DNA of 64,000 bases from Thermospira aquatica (GTDB lineage: Bacteria > Spirochaetota > Brevinematia > Brevinematales > Thermospiraceae). Shown in pieces: positions 27,132 to 35,366 of the stretch (positions are counted from its first letter, which is position 1; each line of letters opens with the position of its first letter). Made by a program: the position numbers and the translations under genes. The notes beneath the pieces are model-generated. The model was given only the letters and a program-made list of their open reading frames with translations, did not search any database and was not told the origin of the DNA. Location: the NCBI RefSeq assembly GCF_023525255.1, contig NZ_CP073355.1:1364001-1428000 (forward strand). The letters run 5' to 3'.

Positions 27132-27159
27132 ATTATAGCATTTTTTTTGGATTTTGCAA
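27132..27159 (-). promoter_or_regulatory. Promoter of the moxR operon
   Basis: Minus strand TTGCAA (27154-27159), 16-bp spacer, TATAAT (27132-27137), followed by AAGGAGG before the gene. Confidence 0.78.
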
Positions 27160-27256
27160 GCCTTTGGAAAAATTTATTTTCAATAGAGGTGTACGGGATA
27201 ATAGCGAAAAAAAGGTTTTTTAAGGTGACAATGCAAGGTGAAAATTTTGCATTTTT

Positions 27257-27285
27257 TTGACAGGAAAGGAGAAGCTATGTATAAT
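27257..27285 (+). promoter_or_regulatory. Promoter of the cimA-lptG operon
   Basis: TTGACA (27257-27262), 17-bp spacer, TATAAT (27280-27285). The ATG at 27277, although it has its own purine-rich stretch, lies inside this promoter and cannot be the main cimA start. Confidence 0.88.
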
Positions 27286-27309
27286 ATAGAGAGAAAAAAG
27301 GAGTGGCCC

Positions 27310-28875
27310 ATGAAACGTATCTGGATCTATGATACCACCCTTCGAGATGGGAAACAGGCAGAAAATGTGAATCTTTCTCTCACCGACATGCTTGCTATTG
27401 CAAAGAGACTGGACCAATTTGGTGTTGATTATCTCGAATGTGGTTGGCCCGCGGCAAATCCCAAGGATAGGAGTTTTTTTGAAGAGATTAAGAAAGTCGA
27501 GCTTCACCATGCTCAGATTGCTGCTTTTGGAAGTACTCGTCATGCTAAAAACAAGGTTCAAGAGGACCCCAATATTGAAGCCCTTCTTAAAGCAGATACT
27601 CCTGTAGTTACTATTTTTGGGAAAAGCTGGGATCTCCATGTCAGGGAAGTCTTTCATATCTCTCTCGAAGAGAATCTGAAACTCGTCTATGAGTCTATTG
27701 ACTATCTCAAGAGGCACAACAAACAGGTCTTTTTTGACGCCGAGCATTTCTTTGATGGTTACCGCAGTAACCCGGAGTATGCTCTCAAGGTTTTGGAAAC
27801 TGCGGAAAAAGCCGGGGCAGATGCGATTATCCTCGCTGATACGAATGGTGGAATGTTGCCCTCGATGATCCGGGAGATTATGAGTGTGGTGACAAAAGAG
27901 GTCAAAACCCATATAGGCATTCATGCGCATAACGATAGTGATTGTGCTGTTGCGAACTCTCTGGAAGCAGTGCTGGCCGGTGCGGTTCAGGTTCAAGGGA
28001 CCTTTAACGGGGTAGGAGAGCGTTGTGGCAATGCCAACCTTGTGTCGATTATTCCTAACCTGGTTTTGAAGCTGGGATATGATTGTGGGGCTATTACTCT
28101 CGAGCGTTTGAAACAGTTAACAGAGGTTTCTCATTACATCTATGAGATAGCTAACCTCTCGCCGGATAACAAACAACCTTATACGGGGCATAGTGCTTTT
28201 GCCCATAAGGGAGGGGTGCATGTTAACGCTGTTGAAAAGAATCCTAAAACCTATGAGCATATTGATCCTGAAATGGTAGGGAATCGCCGCAGGATCCTTA
28301 TCTCCGAACAGTCGGGTAAGTCTAACATCCTTGAGAAAGCTCATGAACTGGGTTTAGAGATTAAAGATGCCTTTATTCAACCCCTTCTTCATAAGGTAAA
28401 AGAAATGGAGAATATGGGGTATGAGTTTGAGGGTGCTGACGCTTCTTTTGAGCTTTTGGTGAAGCGGATTACAGGGAATTTTGTTGAGCGATTTGATATA
28501 ATTTCTTTCCGTGTTTCTTCTTTTGTGAAGACAAATGACTATAGTTACGTGGAAGCGACGGTGAAGCTTCGGGTGGGAGAGATGGAGGAACTTACCGTCG
28601 GAGAAGGGGACGGTCCGGTCAATGCCCTCGATATTGCCTTAAAAAAGGGACTGTCAGTTTTCTATCCTGTGATAAAAGCGGTGAAACTCACGGACTACAA
28701 GGTACGTATTCTTAACCCTAAAGCGGGGACAGCAGCGGTTACGAGGGTGCTTGTTTCTTTTCAGTACAATGGTTATGAGTGGCAAACCGTAGGGGTTTCC
28801 AGTAATATCATTGAGGCAAGCTGGCAGGCGTTGGTAGATAGTATGCATTATATTTTGATGAAAGTGGAAAAATAA
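27310..28875 (+). CDS. cimA: (R)-citramalate synthase
   Basis: Condenses pyruvate and acetyl-CoA to citramalate, the threonine-independent route to isoleucine. The product from ATG 27310 (AAAAGGAG upstream) is 521 residues. It has the DRE-TIM barrel start IYDTTLRDGKQAENVNLSL, the CimA-specific YLECGWPAANPKDRSFFEE, metal ligands in GIHAHNDSDCAVANSLEAVLAGA, and a C-terminal LeuA-type dimer/allosteric domain (about 400-515). The segment GWPAANPKD separates it from isopropylmalate and homocitrate synthases. It leads an operon with murI and lpt genes, unrelated in pathway. Confidence 0.94.
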   Translation: MKRIWIYDTTLRDGKQAENVNLSLTDMLAIAKRLDQFGVDYLECGWPAANPKDRSFFEEIKKVELHHAQIAAFGSTRHAKNKVQEDPNIEALLKADTPVVTIFGKSWDLHVREVFHISLEENLKLVYESIDYLKRHNKQVFFDAEHFFDGYRSNPEYALKVLETAEKAGADAIILADTNGGMLPSMIREIMSVVTKEVKTHIGIHAHNDSDCAVANSLEAVLAGAVQVQGTFNGVGERCGNANLVSIIPNLVLKLGYDCGAITLERLKQLTEVSHYIYEIANLSPDNKQPYTGHSAFAHKGGVHVNAVEKNPKTYEHIDPEMVGNRRRILISEQSGKSNILEKAHELGLEIKDAFIQPLLHKVKEMENMGYEFEGADASFELLVKRITGNFVERFDIISFRVSSFVKTNDYSYVEATVKLRVGEMEELTVGEGDGPVNALDIALKKGLSVFYPVIKAVKLTDYKVRILNPKAGTAAVTRVLVSFQYNGYEWQTVGVSSNIIEASWQALVDSMHYILMKVEK

Positions 28876-28877
28876 TC

Positions 28878-29696
28878 ATGGGTGAGATGCGATACAAACC
28901 AATAGGGGTTTTTGATTCTGGTGTGGGTGGTCTTACGGTAGTGAAGGCATTGATGGAACTGTTGCCATCGGAGTCTTTTGTGTATCTGGGGGACACAGCC
29001 AATCTCCCGTATGGTGAAAAATCGGCTGAAATGGTTCGGCAATATGCTTTCCATAATGCCCAGTTTTTACAGGAGTTTGATATCAAAGTGATGGTGGTAG
29101 CCTGTAATACAGCCTCTTCTGTAGCTCTCGAAGAGCTTCAGGAGAATTTTGATTTTCCTGTGCTGGGGGTCATAGAGCCAGCAGCGAGAGAAGCTGTGAG
29201 GGTGAGTCGTTCCCAGCAGATAGGAGTGATTGGTACCAAGCGGACCATCCGTAGTGAGATGTATACTCACAAAATTCATGAACTCTCTCCCCAGGCGAGG
29301 GTTATAGGCAAAGCCTGTCCTCTTTTTGTTCCTTTGATAGAGGAGGGTTTTTTGCATCACGAGGCAACAATGCTTGTCGCCAAAGAATACCTCTCTCCTC
29401 TGGCAAACGATATTGATACCCTTATCCTGGGTTGTACCCACTATCCTCTGATACGGGATACTATCCAGTCTGTTCTCCCTCATGTGACGATTGTGGATTC
29501 AGCAACCTCTACGGCGAGAGAACTTCGCCAACTGCTGTTGGAGCGAGATTGGCTTTCTGATCAGCTCTCTCCAAAAAGACAGTTCTTTGCGACAGATATT
29601 ACCGAGCATCTTCACGGACTTGCCAGGATGATTCTTCCTGATGTGCCTTCTCTGATATTTGAAGAGGTTCGATTGGCATCTACACCGGTGGTGTAG
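28878..29696 (+). CDS. murI: Glutamate racemase
   Basis: Makes D-glutamate for peptidoglycan. The 272-residue protein starts with IGVFDSGVGGLTVVKAL and has the two catalytic cysteines in VVACNTASSVAL (about residue 75) and ILGCTHYPLI (about 185), each with its expected Thr partner. It starts 2 nt after the cimA stop; the ribosome binding site is weak, so its translation likely depends on coupling. A second ATG three codons later is also possible. Confidence 0.96.
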   Translation: MGEMRYKPIGVFDSGVGGLTVVKALMELLPSESFVYLGDTANLPYGEKSAEMVRQYAFHNAQFLQEFDIKVMVVACNTASSVALEELQENFDFPVLGVIEPAAREAVRVSRSQQIGVIGTKRTIRSEMYTHKIHELSPQARVIGKACPLFVPLIEEGFLHHEATMLVAKEYLSPLANDIDTLILGCTHYPLIRDTIQSVLPHVTIVDSATSTARELRQLLLERDWLSDQLSPKRQFFATDITEHLHGLARMILPDVPSLIFEEVRLASTPVV

Positions 29697-29706
29697 GGGG
29701 CTAAGT

Positions 29707-30282
29707 ATGAGAGATATTCTTTTCCGTATAGGTATATGGTGGTGGCGACCATCCGTGGGAGCAAAGGAAGCGATCATGTATCATCCTCGATGGTCTGAAA
29801 TCGTGTGGCTTATTGTGATGAATATGGTTGCTATGGGGATTATGACACTTCTGGCTATAGGGGGAAGTTTTCGATCTCTGGTGGAAACCCTTGGCGGAAT
29901 AGTACTTTTTTCTCTTTCTTTTGTGGTGTGGTGGGTAGTGGTGTTTGCTGTGATGATGATGCTTCTCGTGGCTGGATTTCGGCGTGTTGTGGTGCCGGAG
30001 AGACTGCTTTTTCTTCTCGGGGTATCTCATCTGTCATGGGTTTTTCTTTTGCCTGTGGCTCTTGTTGGTGTCTGGATTGGAACAGGATTTGTTACGTTTG
30101 TTTCTTTTGTCGCAGGGTTGCTTTCTTTTTTGTGGCTTGTTGAGGTTTTTCGAAAAGAGTATGCTCTCTCTTTTGCTAAGACTCTGGTGATTGTGGTTTT
30201 TCCAGCGTTTATTATTTTTTTGCAGGGGATTTTCTGGGCTTTGAGAACTCTGGTTACGCTGGTGCTTATGGGGAGTTTATGA
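29707..30282 (+). CDS. Yip1-like small membrane protein
   Basis: A 191-residue integral membrane protein with five hydrophobic stretches (about residues 34-56, 63-96, 99-120, 123-145, 156-190). The N-terminus RDILFRIGIWWWRPSVGAKEAI resembles the entry of Yip1-family bacterial proteins, whose function is unknown. It lies between murI and lptF and overlaps lptF by 4 nt, so it could be linked to envelope transport. The ATG at 29707 follows a GGGGG stretch; an upstream in-frame start inside murI is rejected. Confidence 0.8.
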   Translation: MRDILFRIGIWWWRPSVGAKEAIMYHPRWSEIVWLIVMNMVAMGIMTLLAIGGSFRSLVETLGGIVLFSLSFVVWWVVVFAVMMMLLVAGFRRVVVPERLLFLLGVSHLSWVFLLPVALVGVWIGTGFVTFVSFVAGLLSFLWLVEVFRKEYALSFAKTLVIVVFPAFIIFLQGIFWALRTLVTLVLMGSL

Positions 30283-31610
30283 AAAGTATTGGTTCTCTGG
30301 CAAGGCAGTATCTCTGGAGCACGTATGATAGATATTTTTATAAAACGCTGATACCTTCTTTTCTGGTTGGTTTTGTCTTTGTGACCCTTTTCCAGGGGAT
30401 TGTGGAGTTGTACAATCTTATACAACTCTATATTAAATCAAACGTACCCCTCAAAAATATCTTCTTGATGACAGTGAATCTTGTTCCTTTTTTGGCAACG
30501 ATCACCCTGCCTTTGGGAGTTCCTTTTGGATATATCCTGGCCATGGGAAGACTTTCCCGGGATTCGGAGATTATTGCTCTGCGTGCTTGTGGTGTGTCGA
30601 ATTTTCGAATCGTTCTTCCTGGCCTGGTGTTTGCTGTTTTTCTTACCTTGTTTGCCTGGGTTTTTAATAATTTTATAGGCTATCCAGCAACAAAAAGTTA
30701 TATTCTCTTGCGTGCTCAGTCTGAGCGTGAGAAACCGATAGTTCAGCTGAAAAATCAGGCTTTTCTCAGTGTGGGCAAGTACCAGTTAAAATTTGATAGA
30801 AGTATCACTTTTGAGAATCTTGAGGTTTTGCTCAATGTTCAACTGGTAGATCTTCCCGGGAAACGTACTATCATGGCAGAGAAGGGCAGACTCTACAAGG
30901 ATCCCGAATCTGCGAATAACTATGTGATCAAGCTTCAAAATGGCAGTATCTCGGAAATCCAGGAGATAGAAAATGAAATGGGCCGAAAAGAACAGAAAAT
31001 GTTTATTGTTTCTTTTCGGTATCTGACGGTGTATATTCCTATCTCTGTTGAGGGTTTCAATATTCGGACGTTGCCGGAAAGCATGAGTGTTTGGGAACTC
31101 AAGAAACAAATTGAAGAGGAAATTAAGAAAAACACTTCCTGGCAAAGTTTTTTGCGAGAAGAAAAAGAGCTTTTGGAGGATGAAAAAAAGATTCAACGGG
31201 AGCTTAAGAATCTTGCAAAGCTTGTTCCTGATCCTGCACAAAGGAAGGCAAGGGAACAAGAGCTTAAAACTCAGCTTGATGAGACGAAACGGAAACAGAA
31301 AGACCTGGTGCGTCAGGTTCGGAGTGTCATGCCAAGAGAGCGTATGAGTTTAATGGAGAAGTATTCGTTTCCTGCGGCTATTTTGGTCTTTGCTTTGCTG
31401 TGTGTTTTTTTGGGCATGTTTTTACCCCGCGGAGGGAGAAATGAAAACCTTGGAATAGCGATGATTGTGATGATTGTGTACTATGGTATATGGATGGGTA
31501 TGCGAAGGCTTATCGAGGCCCAACAGGGGGACCCCTGGTTGGTGTGGGTGCCGAATCTTGTTTATTTGGTGGTGGGTTTAGGGGTGATGATGAAAAAAAT
31601 TCGGGAGTAG
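30279..31610 (+). CDS. lptF: LPS export permease LptF (YjgP/YjgQ family)
   Basis: One of two permeases that pull lipopolysaccharide from the inner membrane into the Lpt bridge. The 443 residues have spans near 25-50, 65-85, 100-130 at the N-terminus, a periplasmic beta-jellyroll, and three C-terminal spans (about 360-440). Early motifs include LVNLVPFLATITLPLGVPFGYILAMGRLSRDSEI. A long charged coiled-coil-like segment (about 270-350, KKQIEEEIKKN... to ...KQKDLVRQVRS) sits between jellyroll and membrane, longer than in enterobacterial LptF. LptF/LptG assignment between the two is by order only. Confidence 0.88.
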   Translation: MKSIGSLARQYLWSTYDRYFYKTLIPSFLVGFVFVTLFQGIVELYNLIQLYIKSNVPLKNIFLMTVNLVPFLATITLPLGVPFGYILAMGRLSRDSEIIALRACGVSNFRIVLPGLVFAVFLTLFAWVFNNFIGYPATKSYILLRAQSEREKPIVQLKNQAFLSVGKYQLKFDRSITFENLEVLLNVQLVDLPGKRTIMAEKGRLYKDPESANNYVIKLQNGSISEIQEIENEMGRKEQKMFIVSFRYLTVYIPISVEGFNIRTLPESMSVWELKKQIEEEIKKNTSWQSFLREEKELLEDEKKIQRELKNLAKLVPDPAQRKAREQELKTQLDETKRKQKDLVRQVRSVMPRERMSLMEKYSFPAAILVFALLCVFLGMFLPRGGRNENLGIAMIVMIVYYGIWMGMRRLIEAQQGDPWLVWVPNLVYLVVGLGVMMKKIRE

Positions 31611-31613
31611 GGT

Positions 31614-32885
31614 GTGCCTTTTTGGAAAAAGGAGTATGGTGCTTTGATTCGGGAAAGACTGAGACTGTTATGGAAATATTATCGATTCTCAATATTTGAC
31701 CGGTATATTTTACGACAGTTTGTCCTGGTGAGTTTGTTTTCTCTTGTTTTTATCGTTGTTCTGTATGAGGTTGTTCAGGTTTTTCAGTTTTTGCGATGGT
31801 TTCCGGAGGGGACAAGGGGCATAGACATATTTTTCATGAACCTGTATGAAAGTGCTTACTGGGCGATGATTTTTCTTCCTCTTTCACTTACCCTTGGAGC
31901 GGTGGTGGTTTTTACAAGACTTGCTAACCACTATGAGCTTCGGGCGATGGTCTCTACTGGTATCAGTCTCAAACGAGTGATGTTTTACCCGTTGTTTTTT
32001 ACAGCTGTTTTTGTGTTGGTGATGATTTTTTTTCTCCAGGAAAATGTGATTTTCCCCATTTATCAGCGTTATTTTGCCTACCAAAAGCTCGTGTTTGAAA
32101 AGGTTCCTGTGAAGGAAGTAGACAGGTTTAAGGATAACCAGAACGTGGTTGTGTATGGGCCGAATCATACCTTATACATGGGAGATAGATATCTGGCGCT
32201 CGCAAAGCGGCTCGAAAATGTGGTGATTTTGTCTCTGATACCCAAGGATGGTCCTGAGTTTGTTATTTCTCAAGTTTTTTCTAACGAATATCTTATGAGT
32301 AATCTTCAGCTTATAGAAAAAGAAAGGCTTCTTGATGTTCTTCAGAGGATTAATTTTACCATGCGTATCGATGCGAGGTCAATGGTTTGGGATAAGGATC
32401 ACTGGGTTCTCTATGATGGAACAATATGGAGGATTAATCCATTCTCTGCGAGCGTTCAGGTGGACCAGTTTTCTCAATTTACAACGAATGTGCTTTCGAT
32501 AGAGCCTTTTTATCTGGAAAAGATCTGGTATGATATGAATGCTATGAAGCCATCGCAGTTAAAAGCGCTTATCCGTTTGAGAAAACAGTCGGGGCAGTTT
32601 TATGCGGATCTTGAAGCGGTTTGGTATTCGAATATTTCGTATATGCTGAATGCTTTTTTTCTGGTACTTCTTATCGTGGGTTTTATCGATATATCGAGGA
32701 AAAAGATCTCTCTTATTGAAAATCTGGTGATCTGTTTTGTAAGTTTTGGAGTTTCCTACATCGTATTTGCGATGGGGGCAAGTTTTGCAGCCAATGGAGA
32801 TCTTCCTCCTTTTTTAGGAGGGTTTCTCGGGACGATAATTCTGGGAGTGTCTGCTATCTGGTTGTATCGTCGACTCCCCACGTAG
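31614..32885 (+). CDS. lptG: LPS export permease LptG (YjgP/YjgQ family)
   Basis: The partner permease. The 423-residue protein starts with a GTG just after the lptF stop (GGGAG upstream). It has N-terminal spans (about 35-60, 80-100, 120-145), a periplasmic beta-rich domain (about 160-310), and C-terminal spans (about 335-360, 368-390, 395-415). The motifs SAYWAMIFLPLSLTLGAVVVFTRLANHYELRAMVSTGISLKRV are typical. The 3' end overlaps the convergent yjbQ-like gene by 32 bp. Confidence 0.88.
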   Translation: MPFWKKEYGALIRERLRLLWKYYRFSIFDRYILRQFVLVSLFSLVFIVVLYEVVQVFQFLRWFPEGTRGIDIFFMNLYESAYWAMIFLPLSLTLGAVVVFTRLANHYELRAMVSTGISLKRVMFYPLFFTAVFVLVMIFFLQENVIFPIYQRYFAYQKLVFEKVPVKEVDRFKDNQNVVVYGPNHTLYMGDRYLALAKRLENVVILSLIPKDGPEFVISQVFSNEYLMSNLQLIEKERLLDVLQRINFTMRIDARSMVWDKDHWVLYDGTIWRINPFSASVQVDQFSQFTTNVLSIEPFYLEKIWYDMNAMKPSQLKALIRLRKQSGQFYADLEAVWYSNISYMLNAFFLVLLIVGFIDISRKKISLIENLVICFVSFGVSYIVFAMGASFAANGDLPPFLGGFLGTIILGVSAIWLYRRLPT

Positions 32886-33276
32886 GGGGAATGATCTGAA
32901 CCCATACCTCGCGTTTTCTTGGACCGTCAAACTCACAGAAAAAAATGCTTTGCCATGTTCCAAGCTGGATTTTACTCTCTGAGATGGGTACTATCACAGA
33001 GGAACCTGTGAGAACGCTCTTGATGTGGGCGTCTGAGTTTCCTTCTCGGTGATGAAAATCATCTCGCGGGGAGATGGTATGAGACAACCAGAGAAGAATA
33101 TCATGCTGTACGTCTGGGTCGGCATTTTCGTTTATGGTTACTGCAGCTGTGGTATGAGGAATGAATACCATCGCTATCCCTTCTTTTACGCCAGAGGTTC
33201 TTACAGCTTCTTCAACAAGAGTATCAATGGGAAGCATGCATTGTCGCTTGGGTGTCGAAAGGTGAAAACGGTACAT
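32854..33276 (-). CDS. YjbQ family protein (UPF0047)
   Basis: A 140-residue member of the YjbQ/UPF0047 family, sometimes called a secondary thiamine-phosphate synthase but without a firm cellular role. Key residues: GIAMVFIPHTTAAVTINENADPDVQHDI (about 35-60), HREGNSDAHIKSVLTGSSVIVPI (metal-binding His), and the closing LGTWQSIFFCEFDGPRKREVWVQI. It overlaps the stop codon of the upstream phosphoesterase gene (TGATG) and its end overlaps lptG on the other strand. Confidence 0.93.
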   Translation of the reverse strand: MYRFHLSTPKRQCMLPIDTLVEEAVRTSGVKEGIAMVFIPHTTAAVTINENADPDVQHDILLWLSHTISPRDDFHHREGNSDAHIKSVLTGSSVIVPISESKIQLGTWQSIFFCEFDGPRKREVWVQIIPPTWGVDDTTR

Positions 33277-34553
33277 CAGAGGTTACTCCAAGCTCCTGTG
33301 GGAAGATGGATACGGAGGTTTTTATCGGGAGGAAGGAGATCAGTTTGCAGTCCCCGGATTACATACCCTTGATACCAGAGAATGAAGCGTGCTCGTGCTC
33401 CCATTTCTTTCCCTGTTGGGGAAAAGGTTACTCCGGGCTCATCTCCCGCGTAATGAACGGCAAAACCTTTGGCTACATCTTCTGCTATTTTGACTCCTTC
33501 AGCGTCAGGTACTCCGTACTTTCGAATGGTGTTGAGAGCCTGTCCGGTAAGTCCTTTGATCAAGTATTGCCGGCTGTATTCCTCAAAACCTGGATAGATG
33601 GAGACTGTGCTTGTTTGAATGGTGAGGAAAGCGTCTTCGAGAGAACAGATACGATAAGGGGAGGGATAGGAAACGAGGGAGCCTGTCTCAATATCGTAGA
33701 GGGTTTCTTTGTCTACCACAGAGGCGGTGATGTCCTGAGAATGGTAATGTCCTGTGAAAACGAGACGGATACGGTATTTTGCCATGAGTTTTGCCAGGTC
33801 TTTGCGGTTATTGAGGAGGTACTCGGGATGGAGTTTTCTCTGACCGGGCCAGTGTTCAAAAAGCCCGTGGTGCATCATTAAGATGAGCGTGGCGTTGCTT
33901 TTTTTTGCCTCCTGGGCAATGCCTTCAAGCCATTTGAGGGTTTGGGGTTTGAGTCTTCCTTCAGTTACGGGGTGTTTGAGCATGCGGTTGGATTCGTTGA
34001 TGGTGGAATCCAGCGCTGCAAGCCAGAAGTCAGGGGTAATACGAACAGCATACGAGAGAGAAAAGGTATCCCGACTAAAAGCGTCTCTGTAACCAAAATC
34101 CGCATAGAATTCTGCAAAATCTTTATCAGAAAGATAGGCAACAGGTAAGGTCTTGTCTTCTTCGTAACGAAAAGCCTCAGGGTTGTTGAGATCATGGTTT
34201 CCGGGAATGACAAATATTTTGGGTTGACGGGGATGATTTTTCTTGATTTTTTGAAGGGCGGAACGTACCGCCTCATGGTTGACGAGTTCTCCATCTTTGG
34301 TCAGGTCGCCCGGGATAAGGATAAAATCAACGTTAAGTTGCATCACTTCTTGTATCCATGCTTCGAGGAGTTGAGGTGCTTCTCGAAGAAGTTTTCTATC
34401 ATCGGCGAGATAGCTTTCAAAAGCTTTACCGTTGGTTCCCAGTTCACTACTGTAATAGTGAAGATCGGACACGACAACCCACGAGAGGGATGTCTGACCA
34501 TACAATGTTTGCATGAGGAAAATGGAAAGAAAAATTCGCATAAACGATTTCAT
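33276..34553 (-). CDS. Secreted calcineurin-like metallophosphoesterase
   Basis: A 425-residue exported hydrolase. A signal peptide (MKSFMRIFLSIFLMQTLYGQ) is followed by the metallophosphoesterase motifs VVVSDLHYY (D-x-H), FILIPGDLTKDGE (GD), FVIPGNHDLNN (GNHD), MMHHGLFEHW and FTGHYHSQD (GHxH). Its substrate is unknown. From ATG 34553 there is an AAAGGAGG ribosome binding site; longer in-frame starts are rejected because they lie in the promoter. It is transcribed with the YjbQ-like gene. Confidence 0.92.
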   Translation of the reverse strand: MKSFMRIFLSIFLMQTLYGQTSLSWVVVSDLHYYSSELGTNGKAFESYLADDRKLLREAPQLLEAWIQEVMQLNVDFILIPGDLTKDGELVNHEAVRSALQKIKKNHPRQPKIFVIPGNHDLNNPEAFRYEEDKTLPVAYLSDKDFAEFYADFGYRDAFSRDTFSLSYAVRITPDFWLAALDSTINESNRMLKHPVTEGRLKPQTLKWLEGIAQEAKKSNATLILMMHHGLFEHWPGQRKLHPEYLLNNRKDLAKLMAKYRIRLVFTGHYHSQDITASVVDKETLYDIETGSLVSYPSPYRICSLEDAFLTIQTSTVSIYPGFEEYSRQYLIKGLTGQALNTIRKYGVPDAEGVKIAEDVAKGFAVHYAGDEPGVTFSPTGKEMGARARFILWYQGYVIRGLQTDLLPPDKNLRIHLPTGAWSNL

Positions 34554-34575
34554 AAAAACCTCCTTTGTGGTTTTT

Positions 34576-34604
34576 ATTGTAATGAACAAGAAGGAAAAAG
34601 ACAA
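34576..34604 (-). promoter_or_regulatory. Promoter of the metallophosphoesterase gene
   Basis: Minus strand TTGTCT (34599-34604), 17-bp spacer, TACAAT (34576-34581). Confidence 0.72.
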
Positions 34605-34694
34605 GTTTTTACTTTAGTTTTTACTTTTTTTCAAAAAGGGGGAGAAAAAAGCACCCGAAGGGAAAAGAGGTTATTGAGGGGGATGGCAAAGAGG

Positions 34695-35302
34695 GCTATG
34701 ACTTTGTCGCAGTGAGAAAACTGCTGTTTTTTTGTTGCAGTACGAGAGGGAAAACAAGCTCTTCCCGTGTTGCAGTGAGCTCGAAAAATTCCCCTGCTCT
34801 TCCTTTCTTGCAGGAGAACAAGTTCCCTCTTGTCGAGTAAAGAAATGTCTCGAGATGAGCGGGGGTCACCTCGATACGCTTCGCTACTCGGTCACCTCGA
34901 TACGCTCCGTTGGAGCTACTCGGTGACCGTTCTCGATACGCTCCGTTGGAGCTACTCGGTGACCGTTCTCGATACGCCCCCTTAGGGCTACTCGGTGACC
35001 GAGTGGGTACGCTTCGCTACTTGGCGACCAAAAAACCTTCGGCTCTTACCCTATCGCAGTGAGAAGACTTGCTATTACCATGTTGCAGTCAATTTTTGGG
35101 GTGAGAGGTTTTTGGGGCGTGCTCTTTCCTTCTTACAGTCAAAAAACCCTCAGAGAAAATCACAAAAACTGAAACAGGGTAAGATCACTTTCTTCTCTTG
35201 CTGAAAAATTTGTTTTTACCCTCTTTTCGTGAAGGCAAAAATCACGTGCTCTTTCCCTGTCACAGGACGCCTCTTCTCTCTTTCCTGCAATAAGGGAATA
35301 GC
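34695..35302. repeat. Cluster 2 of the 19-nt dispersed repeat
   Basis: No gene is visible between the phosphoesterase promoter and the first propeller lipoprotein. Copies of the 19-nt unit lie at 34695-34713, 34723-34741, 34758-34776, 34796-34814, 35042-35060, 35071-35089, 35121-35139 and 35248-35266 (all forward), with an inverted copy at 35284-35302. Forward copies generally start GCT and end CAGT or CAGG. Two pairs are spaced 28-29 nt start to start. Confidence 0.8.
34863..35035. repeat. REP-like hairpin repeats (array 1)
   Basis: About five head-to-tail units of the form CTCGATAC-[variable hairpin]-TACTCGGTGACC. The centre differs between units yet stays self-complementary: GCTTCGC, GCTCC-GTT-GGAGC (present twice here) and GCCC-CCTTA-GGGC. 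This resembles bacterial REP/BIME sequences. The equivalent array near 36.8 kb has one GGAGC unit fewer. Confidence 0.75.
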
Positions 35303-35366
35303 ATACCGCCTGTTTTTAAGAGAAAAACCCGCCCACTATGAAAAGAAAAAGAAGAGACACTTCTTC

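Noticed and set aside
27277-27309. Longer cimA start at ATG 27277
   Set aside because: It sits within the promoter between the -35 and -10 boxes, upstream of the expected transcript start.
27220-27996. A 258-codon frame opposite cimA
   Set aside because: Antisense to the catalytic barrel of citramalate synthase and without start signals or recognisable content.
32854-32885. Overlap of lptG and the YjbQ-like gene as a regulatory antisense device
   Set aside because: A 32-bp tail-to-tail overlap is common in compact genomes; nothing further supports a function.
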